From Leuctra nigra (Eukaryota > Arthropoda > Insecta > Plecoptera > Leuctridae): a stretch of 64,000 nt of DNA. Within the stretch, counting starts at the first letter, position 1; every line of letters begins with the position of its first letter. Location: the NCBI GenBank assembly GCA_934045905.1, contig OW203763.1, forward strand, positions 40,764,724 to 40,828,723, written 5' to 3'. The position numbers and the translations under genes were made by a program. Positions 1-11,395 of this stretch are shown here, one piece after another. Under the pieces are notes generated by a model that was not told the origin of the DNA, did no database searches, and worked only from the letters and a program-made list of their open reading frames with translations.

Positions 1-50
1 CCTATATAGCTCCGCAAATTTCGTACCCAAAATCTACAAAGATAATTAAC

Positions 51-51
51 T

Positions 52-92
<41 letters not shown>
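51..92. repeat. (TA)n microsatellite
   Basis: An uninterrupted run of TA dinucleotides lies in the sequence that would be the intron upstream of the exon at 256. No function is visible. Confidence 0.9.
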
Positions 93-95
<3 letters not shown>

Positions 96-255
96 CTAAT
101 CACGACAATTTAATCATAGGAACCCTTTATAGCATTCATTGCATGAGTCAATGCAAGGTCTTATTGTTTTCATATTTTCCGGGAGAATTGTGACATTTCA
201 AGTCAGAATACCGACTGGGCCAAGCAACTGAGGACAACTTTTTTAATTTTTCTAG

Positions 256-698
256 GAGCACGATCTACCAGATTTCATCCAAGGACCACTACGCTACAAA
301 TGCCAACACATTCATTTAACATCGCAAGAAAACTCATCTCCTCCCAGTCCAAGCGACGACCATTCGAAATCAGAAGACAAGCACATCGAGAACGGCTCGA
401 GAAACTGGGAAACATTGTCAACAAGTTGCTCGGAGGCAAACGAGACCTCTCCTTCTGACAGTTCATCGCAAGTCGACGCCAATGATGGAGACGTAGAAGT
501 AGCTGCAGCAGCTGTAGAAGAAGACAGTTATTCATTACGGTCCATCAGTTCGCTGTTGAGAAAAGTGCAAGTAGCTAAACCGAGAATACCGCGTTCCTGG
601 AGCTCCTTGGATCGTCACCCGACACAGTCGAGTTCCGCCTTGACGCCTGATCTGGGAACAAGAGATAGAAGATCTTGCAGCTCGCTGGACGTTCCCAG
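256..698 (+). CDS. Candidate internal exon, Ser/Asp/Glu-rich, possibly of the unknown gene at 44.9-54 kb
   Basis: A pyrimidine-rich acceptor ending in CTAG at 252-255 opens a 147-codon reading frame that ends at a consensus donor, CAG|GTAAGA, at 698/699 (phase 2). The peptide starts EHDLPDFIQGPLRY and continues as low-complexity, Ser-, Asp- and Glu-rich sequence (VEVAAAAVEEDSYS, SSLLRKVQVAKPRIPRSW), as in a disordered linker with phosphorylation-type motifs. If the donor is not used, the frame stops at once (CCC AGG TAA). The donor is the first of a tandem series, described separately. Phase 2 fits the next candidate exon at 44041-44191 and then the conserved exons from 44920, so this may be the same gene. 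That link is inferred from phase only. It could also be the end of a different gene. I recognise no domain. Confidence 0.55.
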
Positions 699-1625
699 GT
701 AAGATGAAACCATTGCTAGCTCGCTGGACGTTCCCAGCTAAGATGAAACCATTGCTAGCTCGCTGGACGTTCCCAGGTAAGATGAAACCATTGCTAGCTC
801 CCTGGACGTTCCCAGGTAAGATGAAACCATTGCTAGCTCGCTGGACGTTCCCAGGTAAGATGAAGCCATTGCTAGCTCGCTGGACGTTCCCAGGTAAGAT
901 GAAACCATTGCTAGCTCGCTGGACGTTCCCGGGTAAGATGAAACCATTGCTAGCTCGCTGGACGTTCCCAGGTAAGATGAAACCATTGCTAGCTCGCTGG
1001 ACGTTCCCAGGTAAGATGAAACCATTGCTAGCTCGCTGGATGTTCCCAGGTAAGATGAAACCATTGCTAGCTCGCTGGACGTTCCCGGGTAAGATGAAAC
1101 CATTGCTAGCTCGCTGGACGTTCCCAGGTAAGATGAAACCATTGCTAGCTCGCTGGACGTTCCCAGGTAAGATGAAACCATTGCTAGCTCGCTGGACGTT
1201 CCCAGGTAAGATGAAACCATTGCTAGCTCGCTGGATGTTCCCAGGTAAGATGAAACCATTGCTAGCTCGCTGGACGTTCCCGGGTAAGATGAAACCATTG
1301 CTAGCTCGCTGGACGTTCCCAGGTAAGATGAAACCATTGCTAGCTCGCTGGACGTTCCCAGGTAAGATGAAACCATTGCTAGCTCGCTGGATGTTCCCAG
1401 GTAAGATGAAACCATTGCTAGCTCGCTGGACGTTCCCAGGTAAGATGAAACCATTGCTAGCTCGCTGGATGTTCCCAGGTAAGATGAAACCATTGCTAGC
1501 TCGCTGGACGTTCCCAGGTAAGATGAAACCATTGCTAGCTCGCTGGACGTTCCCAGGTAAGATGAAACCATTGCTAGCTCGCTGGACGTTCCCAGCTAAG
1601 ATGAAACCATTGCTAGCTCGCTTAT
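687..1625 (+). repeat. 39-bp minisatellite with a 5' splice site in each unit
   Basis: About 24 near-identical 39-bp units, each containing GCTCGCTGGACGTTCCCAGG followed by TAAGATGAAACC. The first unit is the end of the exon at 256-698, so the array is an amplification of an exon/intron junction. CAG|GTAAGA or CGG|GTAAGA occurs at 699 and then every 39 bases from 777 to 1557, 22 times in all; the units at 738 and 1596 have AGCTAAG and so lack the donor GT. Because 39 is divisible by 3, long open frames run through both strands (repeats MKPLLARWTFPGK and MVSSYLGTSSELA). I treat these frames as by-products of the repeat, not genes. Confidence 0.9.
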
Positions 1626-1651
1626 CGAGAATGTTAAAACACCAAAATCAG

Positions 1652-2086
1652 CCGAGTTGGGTAGCTTAACGAAAGTAACTAGTTACCAGTAACTAGCTAC
1701 TTTCTGGGTAACTTTTGGGGTAACTAGTTACTTTTTATCCTCAGTAACTTTGTGAGTAACTAAGTTACAATTCTAGAGCAACTTGTAACTTAATTTTCGT
1801 TACTTTTAAAGTTAATTTTAGGTGAAATATTAATTTAACTAATATAATATTTTGTTAGAACTTTACAGTCTTCAAACTCTCTTTCTATCTCTTGACAGAA
1901 AATCCAACTCCAAGTTTTATTTTATTTTGCATTTATTTTGCATGTATGTATTAATATTCGTTAAAAATAACAAAAAGTTGCCAAGTAACTTTAAAGTAAC
2001 TTTTTGGTAACTACTCAGTTACTTTTCAAATCGAGTAACGTACCAAGTAACTAGCGCTTTTTACAAGTAACTTACGTCCAACTCTG
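1652..2086. mobile_element. hAT-type MITE, GTAACT-rich subfamily (copy A)
   Basis: The ends are GAGTTGGGTAGCTTAACG and CCAACTCTG. The subterminal regions are packed with AGTAACT/AGTTACT repeats. The imperfect flanking octamers AAAATCAG and ACATTCAG (6 of 8 match) may be an old 8-bp target duplication. Read on the other strand, the interior matches the element at 51660-52509, but this copy is about half as long through internal deletion. No coding capacity, so it is non-autonomous. Confidence 0.75.
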
Positions 2087-2094
2087 ACATTCAG

Positions 2095-2747
2095 GATAAA
2101 TTAAGTGTATCGATCGAGTAAATGTGTAAATTAACTTAGAGAGTGTAGAGAACTCGAAGACAGAGTACACGTAGGAAAGGAGAAGGATGACGGGGGTATT
2201 ATCGCCCCCCCCCCCCCCCCCTACATCAACCAGTAAAACTTGGTTGAAGTGTGTATTGAAGCCTGAAGTGAAAATAAGCTCAATTTTCTAATCAACGTCC
2301 GGTGAGGTATCACGAGGAAGACTGGGATAGCCTTCCAAGTTTGTCAACCCCAATGGAGGTGGAGGATGTTCCTAATATCTCCATGGTATCCCCATAATAA
2401 TATCCCCATGCGTCAAGAGCATACAGTAGGTTATTCTTCACTCAGTCTGCCTTAGATTGAAAGATGATTTGAACATTGATGATTTGGTTTTCTGATTAAG
2501 CCTATTGGTGGTAACATTTCGGGCGTGGAGTGGGTGACAATTCATTTTTTAAAAGAAATTGTTGATATTGTAGGCACAATTTTTATAATCGCTATACATT
2601 TAATTGCATCATTGAAATCGCTACAATAGTTCGTAGTATTGACATTATATGTAATGACTTCGCCCTATGAAGAAACTATAAACAATAACACTTGATTACA
2701 TGATTATGCATTATACAGATTGTTAAATGTGATACAAGTTGTCATCG
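2095..2747. other. Intergenic or intronic stretch, no gene seen
   Basis: Mostly AT-rich unique sequence. A run of about 17 C lies near 2205-2221, of the kind that in this window usually sits inside MITEs, but no terminal repeats were found here. No convincing exon or RNA gene. Confidence 0.5.
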
Positions 2748-2820
2748 GACTCCGTGGCGCAATGGTTAGCGCGTTCGGCTGTTAACCGAAAGGCTGGTGG
2801 TTCGAGTCCACCCGGGAGCG
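2748..2820 (+). tRNA. tRNA-Asn (GTT), acceptor stem partly decayed
   Basis: The A box TGGCGCAATGGTTAGCGC, a 5-bp anticodon stem around loop CTGTTAA (anticodon GTT), and the B box GGTTCGAGTCC are intact. The 73-nt molecule folds as a cloverleaf, but the acceptor strands GACTCCG and CGGGAGC give an A:G and a C:A mismatch at pairs 2:71 and 3:70; the copies at 3968 and 14090 start GCCTCCG. A run of five T at 2822-2826 is the expected Pol III terminator. It may be a functional variant or a young pseudogene. Confidence 0.85.
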
Positions 2821-3213
2821 GGATTTTTACTCCTTTTAATTCTCATTATTTTAGATTAAATTAGATTAGTTTGGTTTAATGGCGCGTCAACGACGAGGTT
2901 ATATTGCGCACATTAATTGTTATATTTAACTTTGTTGAACATAATTGGAGGGCAAGGGGAGAGGGTCGACCTAACGGGCCCGATCCGGGGGAGTCCAGCA
3001 CTGGTGGGAAGGCCAGGCCGGAATGGGGACGGACCGGGGGGTGTGAGGATTCGGGCCGGCTGAACCCGATTTCAGGGGGATCACCATCTCGAGGGGGGAG
3101 GCCGGCCCGAGAGGACCGCAAATTCAAGGGAGGGCATGGTTAGGCCGACCCTGGCTGCTCTTGGTCTGGGCCTCACCACTGATCTGTCCGGCATGGGTAA
3201 CCCTTACACATGA
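2821..3213. other. GC-rich patch before the assembly gap
   Basis: From about 2940 the composition changes from AT-rich to strongly GC-rich with G runs. Short open frames on both strands look like composition effects. No family was recognised. Confidence 0.4.
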
Positions 3214-3413
3214 NNNNNNNNNNNNNNNNNNNNNNNNNNNNNNNNNNNNNNNNNNNNNNNNNNNNNNNNNNNNNNNNNNNNNNNNNNNNNNNNNNNNNNN
3301 NNNNNNNNNNNNNNNNNNNNNNNNNNNNNNNNNNNNNNNNNNNNNNNNNNNNNNNNNNNNNNNNNNNNNNNNNNNNNNNNNNNNNNNNNNNNNNNNNNNN
3401 NNNNNNNNNNNNN
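3214..3413. other. Assembly gap, 200 N
   Basis: Exactly 200 undetermined bases, probably a scaffolding placeholder. GC-rich sequence lies on both sides, which suggests a hard-to-sequence repeat. Confidence 0.99.
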
Positions 3414-3507
3414 CTCAAAATTGAGTACATATGCCAGGTCCAGGGGCCCCTGAACCTGGCGCCCCGGGCGGTCGCCCGCCTCGCCCGCCCCTCGCGCCGG
3501 CCCTGAG
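3414..3507. mobile_element. Right end of a probable hAT-type element that runs into the gap
   Basis: GC-rich sequence ends in GCGCCGGCCCTG before AT-rich DNA. This is the mirror image of the CAGGG-type start seen in the complete MITEs of this window. The matching left end was not found before the gap, so it is probably hidden in it. Low certainty. Confidence 0.35.
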
Positions 3508-3967
3508 CCTATAACCATGTTATGCAATCCCTCATCCTGTATTCAATTCAGTTGGAGGATCGATCGATTGTTTTATTTGCATTCGTTTTACACTTTACAT
3601 GTTATATTCTCTCATCCACTAGAAAAGCAGTTTTTCAAATTATTATGAGGATTCATGGAAATGCAGCTCTAGAGTGTTGAGTGCTGCAGATATCTAAAGT
3701 ATAATCTGAAAGTACTAAAAATATGTTGAAATTAACAAAAATAAATAGAACAAGATGAGAATATAAAGGGTCCAAGTTAGCATGAAATAATGATTATGTA
3801 ACGTAATGCAAATATGCGTTTAAAAAATCTAGGTGTCGGGGGGGTTTGAGGTCCTAAAACCGTTTCAATATTAACTACATTGTCATTTAATGAAGATAAA
3901 AATACAGTTCGCATATAATTTATGTTAGAAATTTTATTTTATTTTAGTGTAAAAGGTTAAAAATTTC
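3508..3967. other. AT-rich intergenic stretch
   Basis: Nothing coding is visible. A run of seven G near 3838 and an oligo-A block at 3959-3963, which serves as terminator for the tRNA on the opposite strand, are the only notable marks. Confidence 0.5.
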
Positions 3968-3984
3968 CGCCCCCGGGTGGACTC

Positions 3985-4024
<40 letters not shown>

Positions 4025-4040
4025 ATTGCGCCACGGAGGC
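3968..4040 (-). tRNA. tRNA-Asn (GTT)
   Basis: Read on the - strand, this 73-nt sequence is a full cloverleaf. GCCTCCG pairs with CGGGGGC in the acceptor stem (one G:U), followed by the discriminator G, with A box, GTT anticodon and B box. Five T follow the 3' end on the - strand. It converges with the copy at 2748 and carries GGTTGGTGG where that copy has GGCTGGTGG. This is the best-preserved of the three copies and is probably functional. Confidence 0.95.
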
Positions 4041-4809
4041 CGTTGTTTAATTTTAATGGTGTAATCATAGACCAAATGTGCCGACTATATGACCATATGC
4101 CTAATTCATTACAGTGTCAATTGTTAATTGTATAGTACGTAAATAGCTGAAAAAGACTTCATTACACAATTTTTATCGTATCTTTTTAATCATTCAAACC
4201 ATATGTAATTGAAATTACAAAGTTAGTATCTGCTTAACTAGCTTTTGGATTAATTTGTACTGTTTCGTCTGATTGGCTGGCTGCCAATTTAATCCAATAG
4301 TTATAGTTAATCCGGCATAATTTAACTTAGACAATACCGGCCCTAATTGAACTACAATAGAATAATTAAAAACTTAATATGTAAGTACACCCTTTGGTCA
4401 AATGTACTCGCATTCCTACAAAATCAAACTATTTACGTAACGTATGGATGTAATTGTACGCACATATATACGTGTACGATTAGAGTATAGGACACAAGTT
4501 CACTTATGTTGTTCTCACTACAATTGGTTGTTGTTGTAATTGTTGTAATTTTCAAACAAACTCCTAGAACCAAGTGACCCTATACAGTCAGACGGATTAT
4601 GCCAGCCAATGCACTTGTTAGATAGAATAAGTAGAATAGAATAGTATATAATAGAATAGAATAGAATATATTTTATTTAGTCCGGTTGATCAATACAGAG
4701 CTGAGCTGAATGTTCGGCTTGTGACGTGTAGCATACGAGAGAGTGAAACTGAAGGCATAACTGGCCTCATTTTCAATTAAAAATAGGAAAAGGAGGAAGG
4801 ATTAGTTGT
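4041..4809. other. Intergenic stretch with a short TAGAA-type repeat
   Basis: AT-rich. Around 4624-4672 there are degenerate tandem TAGAA/TAGAATAGAA units. No gene seen. Confidence 0.5.
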
Positions 4810-5560
4810 TGAGCGAGCGAAGCGAGCGTCTCCTTTTGGCTCTTTTGGCACGGACCTCTGTTTTTTTTTTTTTTTTTTTTTTTTTGTCTGTCGTCTGCTC
4901 GTATGCAGGTCACACCGTTTATTCGATCGAGCTGAAATTTTGCACACATGTCCAGATCAAATATGAGATTTGCAGACCCTAATTTTTTTGAAATCCCCTG
5001 ATTGGTTCAAATTTTAGAAAAATTATCTTTCGATTGGTTCGTTCAATCAATTTGAAATTTAGCAAAGTCATTGCAACCAACATTTTACCCAATCATAAAA
5101 AGTTTCAGCAAAATCCTCCCATTGGTTCCAATTTGAAACCATTTTTCCTGTGATTTTTGAAATTTATACTAGAACCGATTGACCGACCAACTTAAAACTT
5201 CGCATGGTCATTGGTAGCAACATTTAAGGTATTTTTGCCAATTTTCAGTCTAATTTGTAGTTATTTTCAAAAGTTTTTGTAATTTTAGGGACATTTTGTG
5301 TGTTGGCTGTCAAATTCACGGCGACTTCGAATCTTCAGTTCAAGGCAAGGTAGTTAGAGCAGAAAGTTTCAAACGAAATGAAACTAATAATGACCGTTCA
5401 ACAGATTGATCTGATATTGTGTACACAGTAAATTCATATCATATGAGTGGTCCCAGGTATATTGTTTGAAAGATATCCTGTGATTTTTGAAACTTAACAA
5501 GGAACCGTTCAATCAAACGTTTAATCGATCAACTTAAAACTTAGCAAGGTTATTTGGACC
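4810..5560 (+). repeat. Dispersed repeat with a GAGCGAGCGAAGCGAGCG start (copy 1)
   Basis: It opens with GAGCGAGCGAAGCGAGCG, then a ~25-T run at 4861-4885, then CTGCTCGTATGCAGGTCACA and a stretch rich in 'gattggttcaaat'-like motifs. A second, inverted copy lies at 43030-43925. Blocks near 5150-5216 and 5475-5550 (both starting TCCTGTGATTTTTGAAA) resemble each other, so the inside is an old tandem repeat. No coding potential; I do not recognise the family. Confidence 0.7.
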
Positions 5561-6242
5561 AATATTTTTGGAGATTTTGGAGATATTTATACAAGTCTGT
5601 GACGAAATTCAAGAATTATTGGCTTTTAATGACATTTTCGATAGACATAATTTCGGTTCGAGGTGTTGCGTGTATCCGTGCTCGCTCATCAACGCGTTAC
5701 TCAGAGCGTTTTCCTAGTTTAAGATCAGAGTCAGATCATTGATTCATTGTTGAAACGAGTTCTGTTGGAGGAGAGGCAAGATCTGGACAATACTGGAGGA
5801 GAGTATATGATCATTGAGCACTTGAAATACTCATCTAATTAGTTATAAAACTATATTATAAAGTTGAAATTATAGAATATATTTAAGACATAATTTAAGT
5901 ATAATAACTCACATTTTTTTTTTAAGATATTGATAATGTCAATTTTTATATAAATATGTGGCCAAAGTAAAATCAGTATTCGAAAGAAACGTATTGGCTG
6001 TTAAAGATTTGAATAACAATTTTTATTTTATTATCTGTTTGCAGCACATGCAAATTGCTAAATACCCAGAATACCAAATCAAATTAAAGAAAATTACATA
6101 ACATATTTAACAGTGAAAGAATTAAATAATTAAACATTTCTAGATATCAAATAATTGAGAATGAAATAGGACATTAATATACAAGACTGGTAACAAAGTT
6201 AAAAATAATACTGGTTAATATAGAGGCATCGGAATAAATTAA
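5561..6242. other. AT-rich stretch, no gene seen
   Basis: Unique-looking AT-rich sequence between the dispersed repeat and the 3' end of the retrotransposon relic. It may contain that element's 3' untranslated tail, but no poly(A) or target duplication was found to fix the boundary. Confidence 0.4.
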
Positions 6243-9200
6243 TCAGTCGCTAACATATTTAGAATAAAAATGGTTTCGCATTAAAACAGAAATTGAAAAG
6301 TTTTTAATGAATGATTTTCCTAAATTGAAACGCTTACAAAATGAGTTAAAAAAATTTGGTATTGCACCTCGCGCACCGATCATTAAACCGATTACCTCTA
6401 TTTCATTAACCGAGTATTTTGTTTTGAAATATTCTATAGTTGGTACGTAAATGCTCTTCTTCTCTTGGTCTACCTCTTCCGGTTGTCGACCATCTCTTTC
6501 GAACCGAATGGTAGGGTCTAATATTAAGCCTTTGTCGTTCTGTCAATTTATGGCTATTATATCTACTCTTCTTGACCCACCATCCGCAGCCAATCCAGAA
6601 ACCTCTTCAAAAACTTCCCACTTGTCTCCTTTCTCACGAAAAGCGTTCGCAATGAGCGTTCGTACCTGGTTGTGGCGAGTATTCTGTAAGAGATTTCCAT
6701 ATTGACAGTTGCCAAGAACATGTCCAAGAGTTTCAATCTCGTTACAATGCCTGCAACGGTTTCCATCTTGGCTTCTGCCATTTAGTACTCTTACTGGGGC
6801 CATTCAGAACAGCTCAATCCCTCTCGCGTAGACACCCAGGAGTTTGCTGGGGTGTATTCTTGAAAAAGATCCACACCCTTCCCCTTTTGTTTCAATGAGC
6901 TCCATTTCTTGAACTCTCGTTCCCTAAGTAGGTCTCGAATCTTTCTCGCTCCAGGATGTATTGGCTTCGTTTGGTCTTTCTTATTAGATCCAAGCTCTGA
7001 GAGTTGCACTTCAAGATTCTCAAGGCACTTTTCCTTCTCAACTGATATTTCCCGAGTTGAGGAGACATATGGGTTTTGCTCCTTCTCCAATACATTACAA
7101 ATGTTTATGTGTTGCAGGAAAGCCTCCCATGTAGGTCGAAACACACCTAATCCACGGACTTTACGAGCCGAGTAGAGCATCGCATCTGGTGTATCTGTTG
7201 GTAGTTGTAAGATCTCTTTCGATGCACTTTTAATAAGTTTATCGACGTCTGTAAGAAATCCTTTCGACAGTTTTGATAAAGGTGCTGTTTGGAGAGGGTA
7301 TACTAGAGTGGGCCATAAGTATTGGTTTAGTACACAGAGCTTTTGATCATCTTTGAGAAGTGGCGATGTAGTTAAGTTGTTTAAACTGTTCTTGAGATTA
7401 TTTATGGCTGTAGCTGAATCAAATACAATCGTATCATTAAAATCAACTCCAAGATACCGTATTTTATCTTCTTTTGAAATGCAGCTAATCTGTATGTTTT
7501 CGTCTATGTCTAAAGCAGTACTAATCAATTTTTGCCCTTTATGTTAATGGCAACCGACTTTTTAGCGTTAAGAGATAGGCCTATTTCTTGGAACCTTCCG
7601 ATTATCATTCGTATTAAGACTTTGGCATTTTCTTCACTACTTGCAATGACTGCTGTGTCATCTGCGAACCCCATCACACTCAAGCTTGGTAGACCATCAA
7701 CTAATTTGTATCCATATTTTTCAGCAATTGTCTCCTCTGACAACTCCTCCAGTATGTGATCAGTGCCCATGTTGTACAAAGACGGTGATAATGGTGCACC
7801 CTGTAATACTCCTCGATTTATCTGAATCGGTTGTGTTTTCGCTGTCTGAGATTGAACTTGAATGTAATTGTCCCTTTGCAATTCTATAATCAGATTCTGA
7901 AGTTTCTGTGGCATGTTGGAGGACTGAATGGTAGATATCAGATGATGATGCCCTATGCTATCAAAAGCCTTTGATATGTCCAGAAATACCACAACCGCAT
8001 CTTGTTTCTTCTGCTTTGCGCTCTTGAGGACAGCGTCAACAATTGAAGTGTTAATGTGTGTTCCAGGTGATGATGTGAAGCCACGTTGGTTGTCGTTGAA
8101 CGAGACATAATATCGAAGTTGTTTATCCAATACCTTCTCCATTATTCTTCGCAGTATGGAGTAAATTGATATTGGTCGCCAATTATTTATATCTTGTTCG
8201 TCACCACCTTTGTGAATAAGGATTGTTCTAGCCTCTTTGAGACAAGGTGGTACTACTGCCCTTTCCAGCATCGTAGAAGCGATTAGGGCGATTATGGCTG
8301 CCACTTTAGTACTTTTAACTGCACTCATCAGAACTCTATCAGGCCCGCAAGAAGTGTCTATCCTAATTGAACGCATCGCATCCATTATTTTTTCTGTGGA
8401 AAATTTAAAGTAGTTAAACTGCCTATCTTGTCTCTCCCTTTCGTCATCAGTAAGCTTACTATTGTACGTTTCTCGAATCAAATTGTTAGGTATGGAGAAA
8501 CGACTCGTGAATGAATCGTAGATTTTCTTAGTGTCAATTTTACAGTTTGCAAATTTCCCATTTAGAACAGGTCTAACTGCTTTCTTTCGTTGGTTATAGT
8601 AATTATATTGGGTTTTCTCATATAGGTACTTTTCACGTCTCTTTTCTTTGTCGCGTTTTGTGTGGCGATATGGATTCGAACTGTCCTTGTATTTTCTGTT
8701 ATTCGATACACCATTCTTGTTCTTGCGCATCTCGTAATACTTACAGGCTGGGTGTTTCGGCCCCAGAAGCAGTTTGATGGAATCAGCCAAGAATTCACAA
8801 AACTTCTTCACACTTTTATAAAACTCACAATCATCCTGTACTGCAGAGAACTGTTCGGTCCATTGGGCAAAGCTTTTCTCATATTCAAGTAATTTTGGAT
8901 TAGCATTATCCAAGCTAACAACTGCATTGACATCTTCTGTTGCATCTTTATTCGAATCATTCCATGTAGCCCTCAATGGGCGGTATTTGCTAGCTATTGC
9001 AGCTCTATGTACTTCAGGATGAGCTCATGAAATGTGTGTATTTACCCTCTCAAATTGTTTGCCGCAATGTGGGCATGGAGCAAGATTGTTACCATTCAAA
9101 GTTGTGGAAAAATTTGGTAAAACATTATTCGTTTGGTCGTCAGCAACTTCTGATGTACTTATCTGATTTGATTGTGATTCTATACCTAAATCTTTGTGAA

Positions 9201-9590
9201 CATCCTGGTGGGCTCTACTAATGTGTTCTTGCAATTTTTTAAATCTCTTCCTACAGTGTGAGCACTGCGTTTTGAATGTCACGTCTTCTTCTAGCATCTG
9301 AGTTGATGACTCCACAGCAGGGTGTACTCCACAGCAACTTCATCCTGACTATTTGCTAATGCAGCATTATTGGACTGTTCGTTAATAGCTTCCTTCTTGT
9401 GGCATCGAGTTATGTGCGTTTTTACTCGAATGAATGACTTATCACAGTAAGGGCATTTTTTTAACTCTGATCTCTCCAAGGAAGATTGGCAATTGCCATT
9501 ATCTGATATCTTTGAACATTTCTCAAAATGATCAAGGAAATTCCACATTGGCGTCAGACTGAAAAGTGGCACTACAGTTTGGGCATATGA
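6243..9590 (-). pseudogene. Decayed REL-endonuclease (R2/NeSL-like) non-LTR retrotransposon
   Basis: On the - strand the product reads zinc fingers, reverse transcriptase, CCHC knuckle, restriction-like endonuclease. The fingers lie at 9590-9025: CPNC...HFEKC, CPYCDKSFIRVKTHITRCH, CSHCRKRFKKLQEHISRAH and CPHCGKQFERVNTH. The RT occupies 8976-7525 (ARTILIHKGG, WRPISIYS, DISKAFDSIGHHHL, VLQGAPLSPSLYN, FADDTAVIA) and continues at 7528-6791. The knuckle CRHCNEIETLGHVLGNC and the endonuclease motifs RRVDIIAI and LILDPTIRFE lie at 6803-6243. Known members of this class use the endonuclease to nick the target and prime reverse transcription, with the fingers helping site choice. Frameshifts near 7530, 6800, 9300 and 9000, another near 9550, and an in-frame TGA near 6541 show it is dead. 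There is no rRNA around it. Exact clade (R2, R4 or NeSL) not determined. Confidence 0.85.
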
Positions 9591-10137
9591 TCGTATGAAC
9601 AGTCTGCGATATTTGACCTTGGATGAGAAGTGGAGATCTGGGAGGCCGAACTAGTTGATCCATATGATTTTAGGAAGCTTGTGAATTTCTTATGTTTGGT
9701 GGCATGTAAGAATTCAGCTTAAAGCAATCACAGATATGATGATATCTTCTACACCAGTGAACAGAGAGGTAAAATTCTTATCCTAAAATACTTGCGGTTT
9801 CTTTAGGTATTCACAGATTAAGTCAGGAACCGGAAATCTTCATAAAACTCTTCATTAAACTATTTCTATTTAGAGCATCCCCGAACTGCTTCCTGCAACT
9901 CCATCACGGCCACCGCGATCCAAGGAACCTGTCAATTATTGTCAAGGAACCTGACCAGCAGGCGATCTGTTTCGCTCAAATACCATTTTAACTTTGATCA
10001 AGTGGAAAAGTAAAAGATCAGCCTCTGACGGGCACCCTAATGACTTATTGTACAGTTGAAATTAAATTTATCTGTAAAATGTAAATATTTTCTGGAAGTA
10101 AAATCACAACAAGAGATATTTAAAACTCAATCACTAA
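9591..10137. other. Stretch upstream of the retrotransposon relic
   Basis: May contain the 5' untranslated part of the relic, whose 5' boundary I cannot place. No gene seen. Confidence 0.4.
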
Positions 10138-10412
10138 TCTAGTCGGGCGTTAGCTCGACGCTGCCAAGCACCGTGTCAATACGAGGTCTACTTTTAAAAC
10201 GCGGCGAGCTTACTACCACTACTGTATACTGCAAGCGCTTCACGCTCGTTTTCGGGGTGTCAGCTCGCATTCAAGCAGTTTGAAATGGAAATTGAAAACC
10301 ATGGTTATCGGGTATATTTAGCCACATGACAACACATACCAAATTTCAAAGTGCTGCGATCATCCCTTCGGGGTGAAATTTGGGCCTCAAACATGCATGG
10401 ATTGACTTTCAT

Positions 10413-10461
<49 letters not shown>

Positions 10462-11395
10462 GCACGGCCGGTTTGTTTGCCCCTCTCCACAGGTTGAACG
10501 GTTTGTCCTAGAACGTTGAAATTTGGCAGAGACATAGAGTCATATTTATAGCGGTGCCCTTTGAAAGAAAATCTGGAAAATTTTGACCGGAAGTGAAGTT
10601 ATTCCAATTTTAAATTGAATAGTTTTAAAAATCAAACGGGTCCACCGAGAGTTTTGAAATTTGGCATCATTAAAGACAATGTATTGCTAGACACTCCACT
10701 TCAAGAAAAAACCCAAAATTTTTAACCGGAAGTGGAGAAATTATCATTATTTACGTTCCGCCCTTCTTCTTTGATACACTATACAGCGGCTCTAATTCCC
10801 ATCGGACTGATAGCATGTTAGGAAGGCAGCTGGCTTCGACTTCTGCATAATGCGTTCGATTCCCGATCCCGGAAAACTTTTTTTTTCATATATTATTTTT
10901 TAATTTGTATAAGCGATGATACCTTCATGGATATATATTCAAATGAGAGGTCCAGGGATGCTGTGAAGATCATCAATAGACCGAAACATCGCAATCGCGG
11001 CACGCCAGTTGCCATCGTGAACACTCAAGATATCAGGGAAACAGAATATACTCGCACGTCGTTTTACGTTCCGCTATTCTTCTTTGATACGATACAGACT
11101 GCTTTGGTTTCTGTGTGGCGAATTGGCTCGATCACATGAGGCATGAGACTTCGAACACGGCGTTGACGGGTTCGATCCCCGTAACAAACGTTTTATTTTT
11201 TATCTTTTTATTTACTTAAAAAATGTTTAACCTTCTTACGTATATATTCAAAATGTTAATCCGAATACATTCAACGATTACATAGTTACTCTTTTTAATA
11301 TTATACTCATTGGACTATAATAATGATTTGTCAATGTACACGTTGTACGTAAAGTTGTGCAATAAAACAATTCGTGGTCATGCTAATCAACAGAA
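10138..11395 (+). repeat. Dispersed ~1-kb repeat with tRNA-like modules (copy 1)
   Basis: From CTAGTCGGGCGTTAGCTCGA onward it matches 62066-63380. It includes a (GTTA)n run. A segment starting TTACGTTCCGC occurs twice, near 10752 and 11063. Each ends in a B-box-like word (GTTCGATTCCC near 10857, GGTTCGATCCCC near 11170) followed by T runs, so the unit looks like a tRNA-derived module duplicated inside the repeat. The second copy at 62 kb has only one module. No protein coding seen; family not recognised. Confidence 0.7.
10413..10461. repeat. (GTTA)n microsatellite
   Basis: About 12 uninterrupted GTTA units inside the dispersed repeat. The copy at 62 kb has only 'tagttaggggttagttac' at this place, so the run expanded in this copy. 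Confidence 0.9.

Noticed and set aside
704..1669. Long + strand and - strand open frames of 13-residue repeats
   Set aside because: They arise from a 39-bp tandem unit without stops; both strands are open and neither has a normal start, signal or flanking gene structure.
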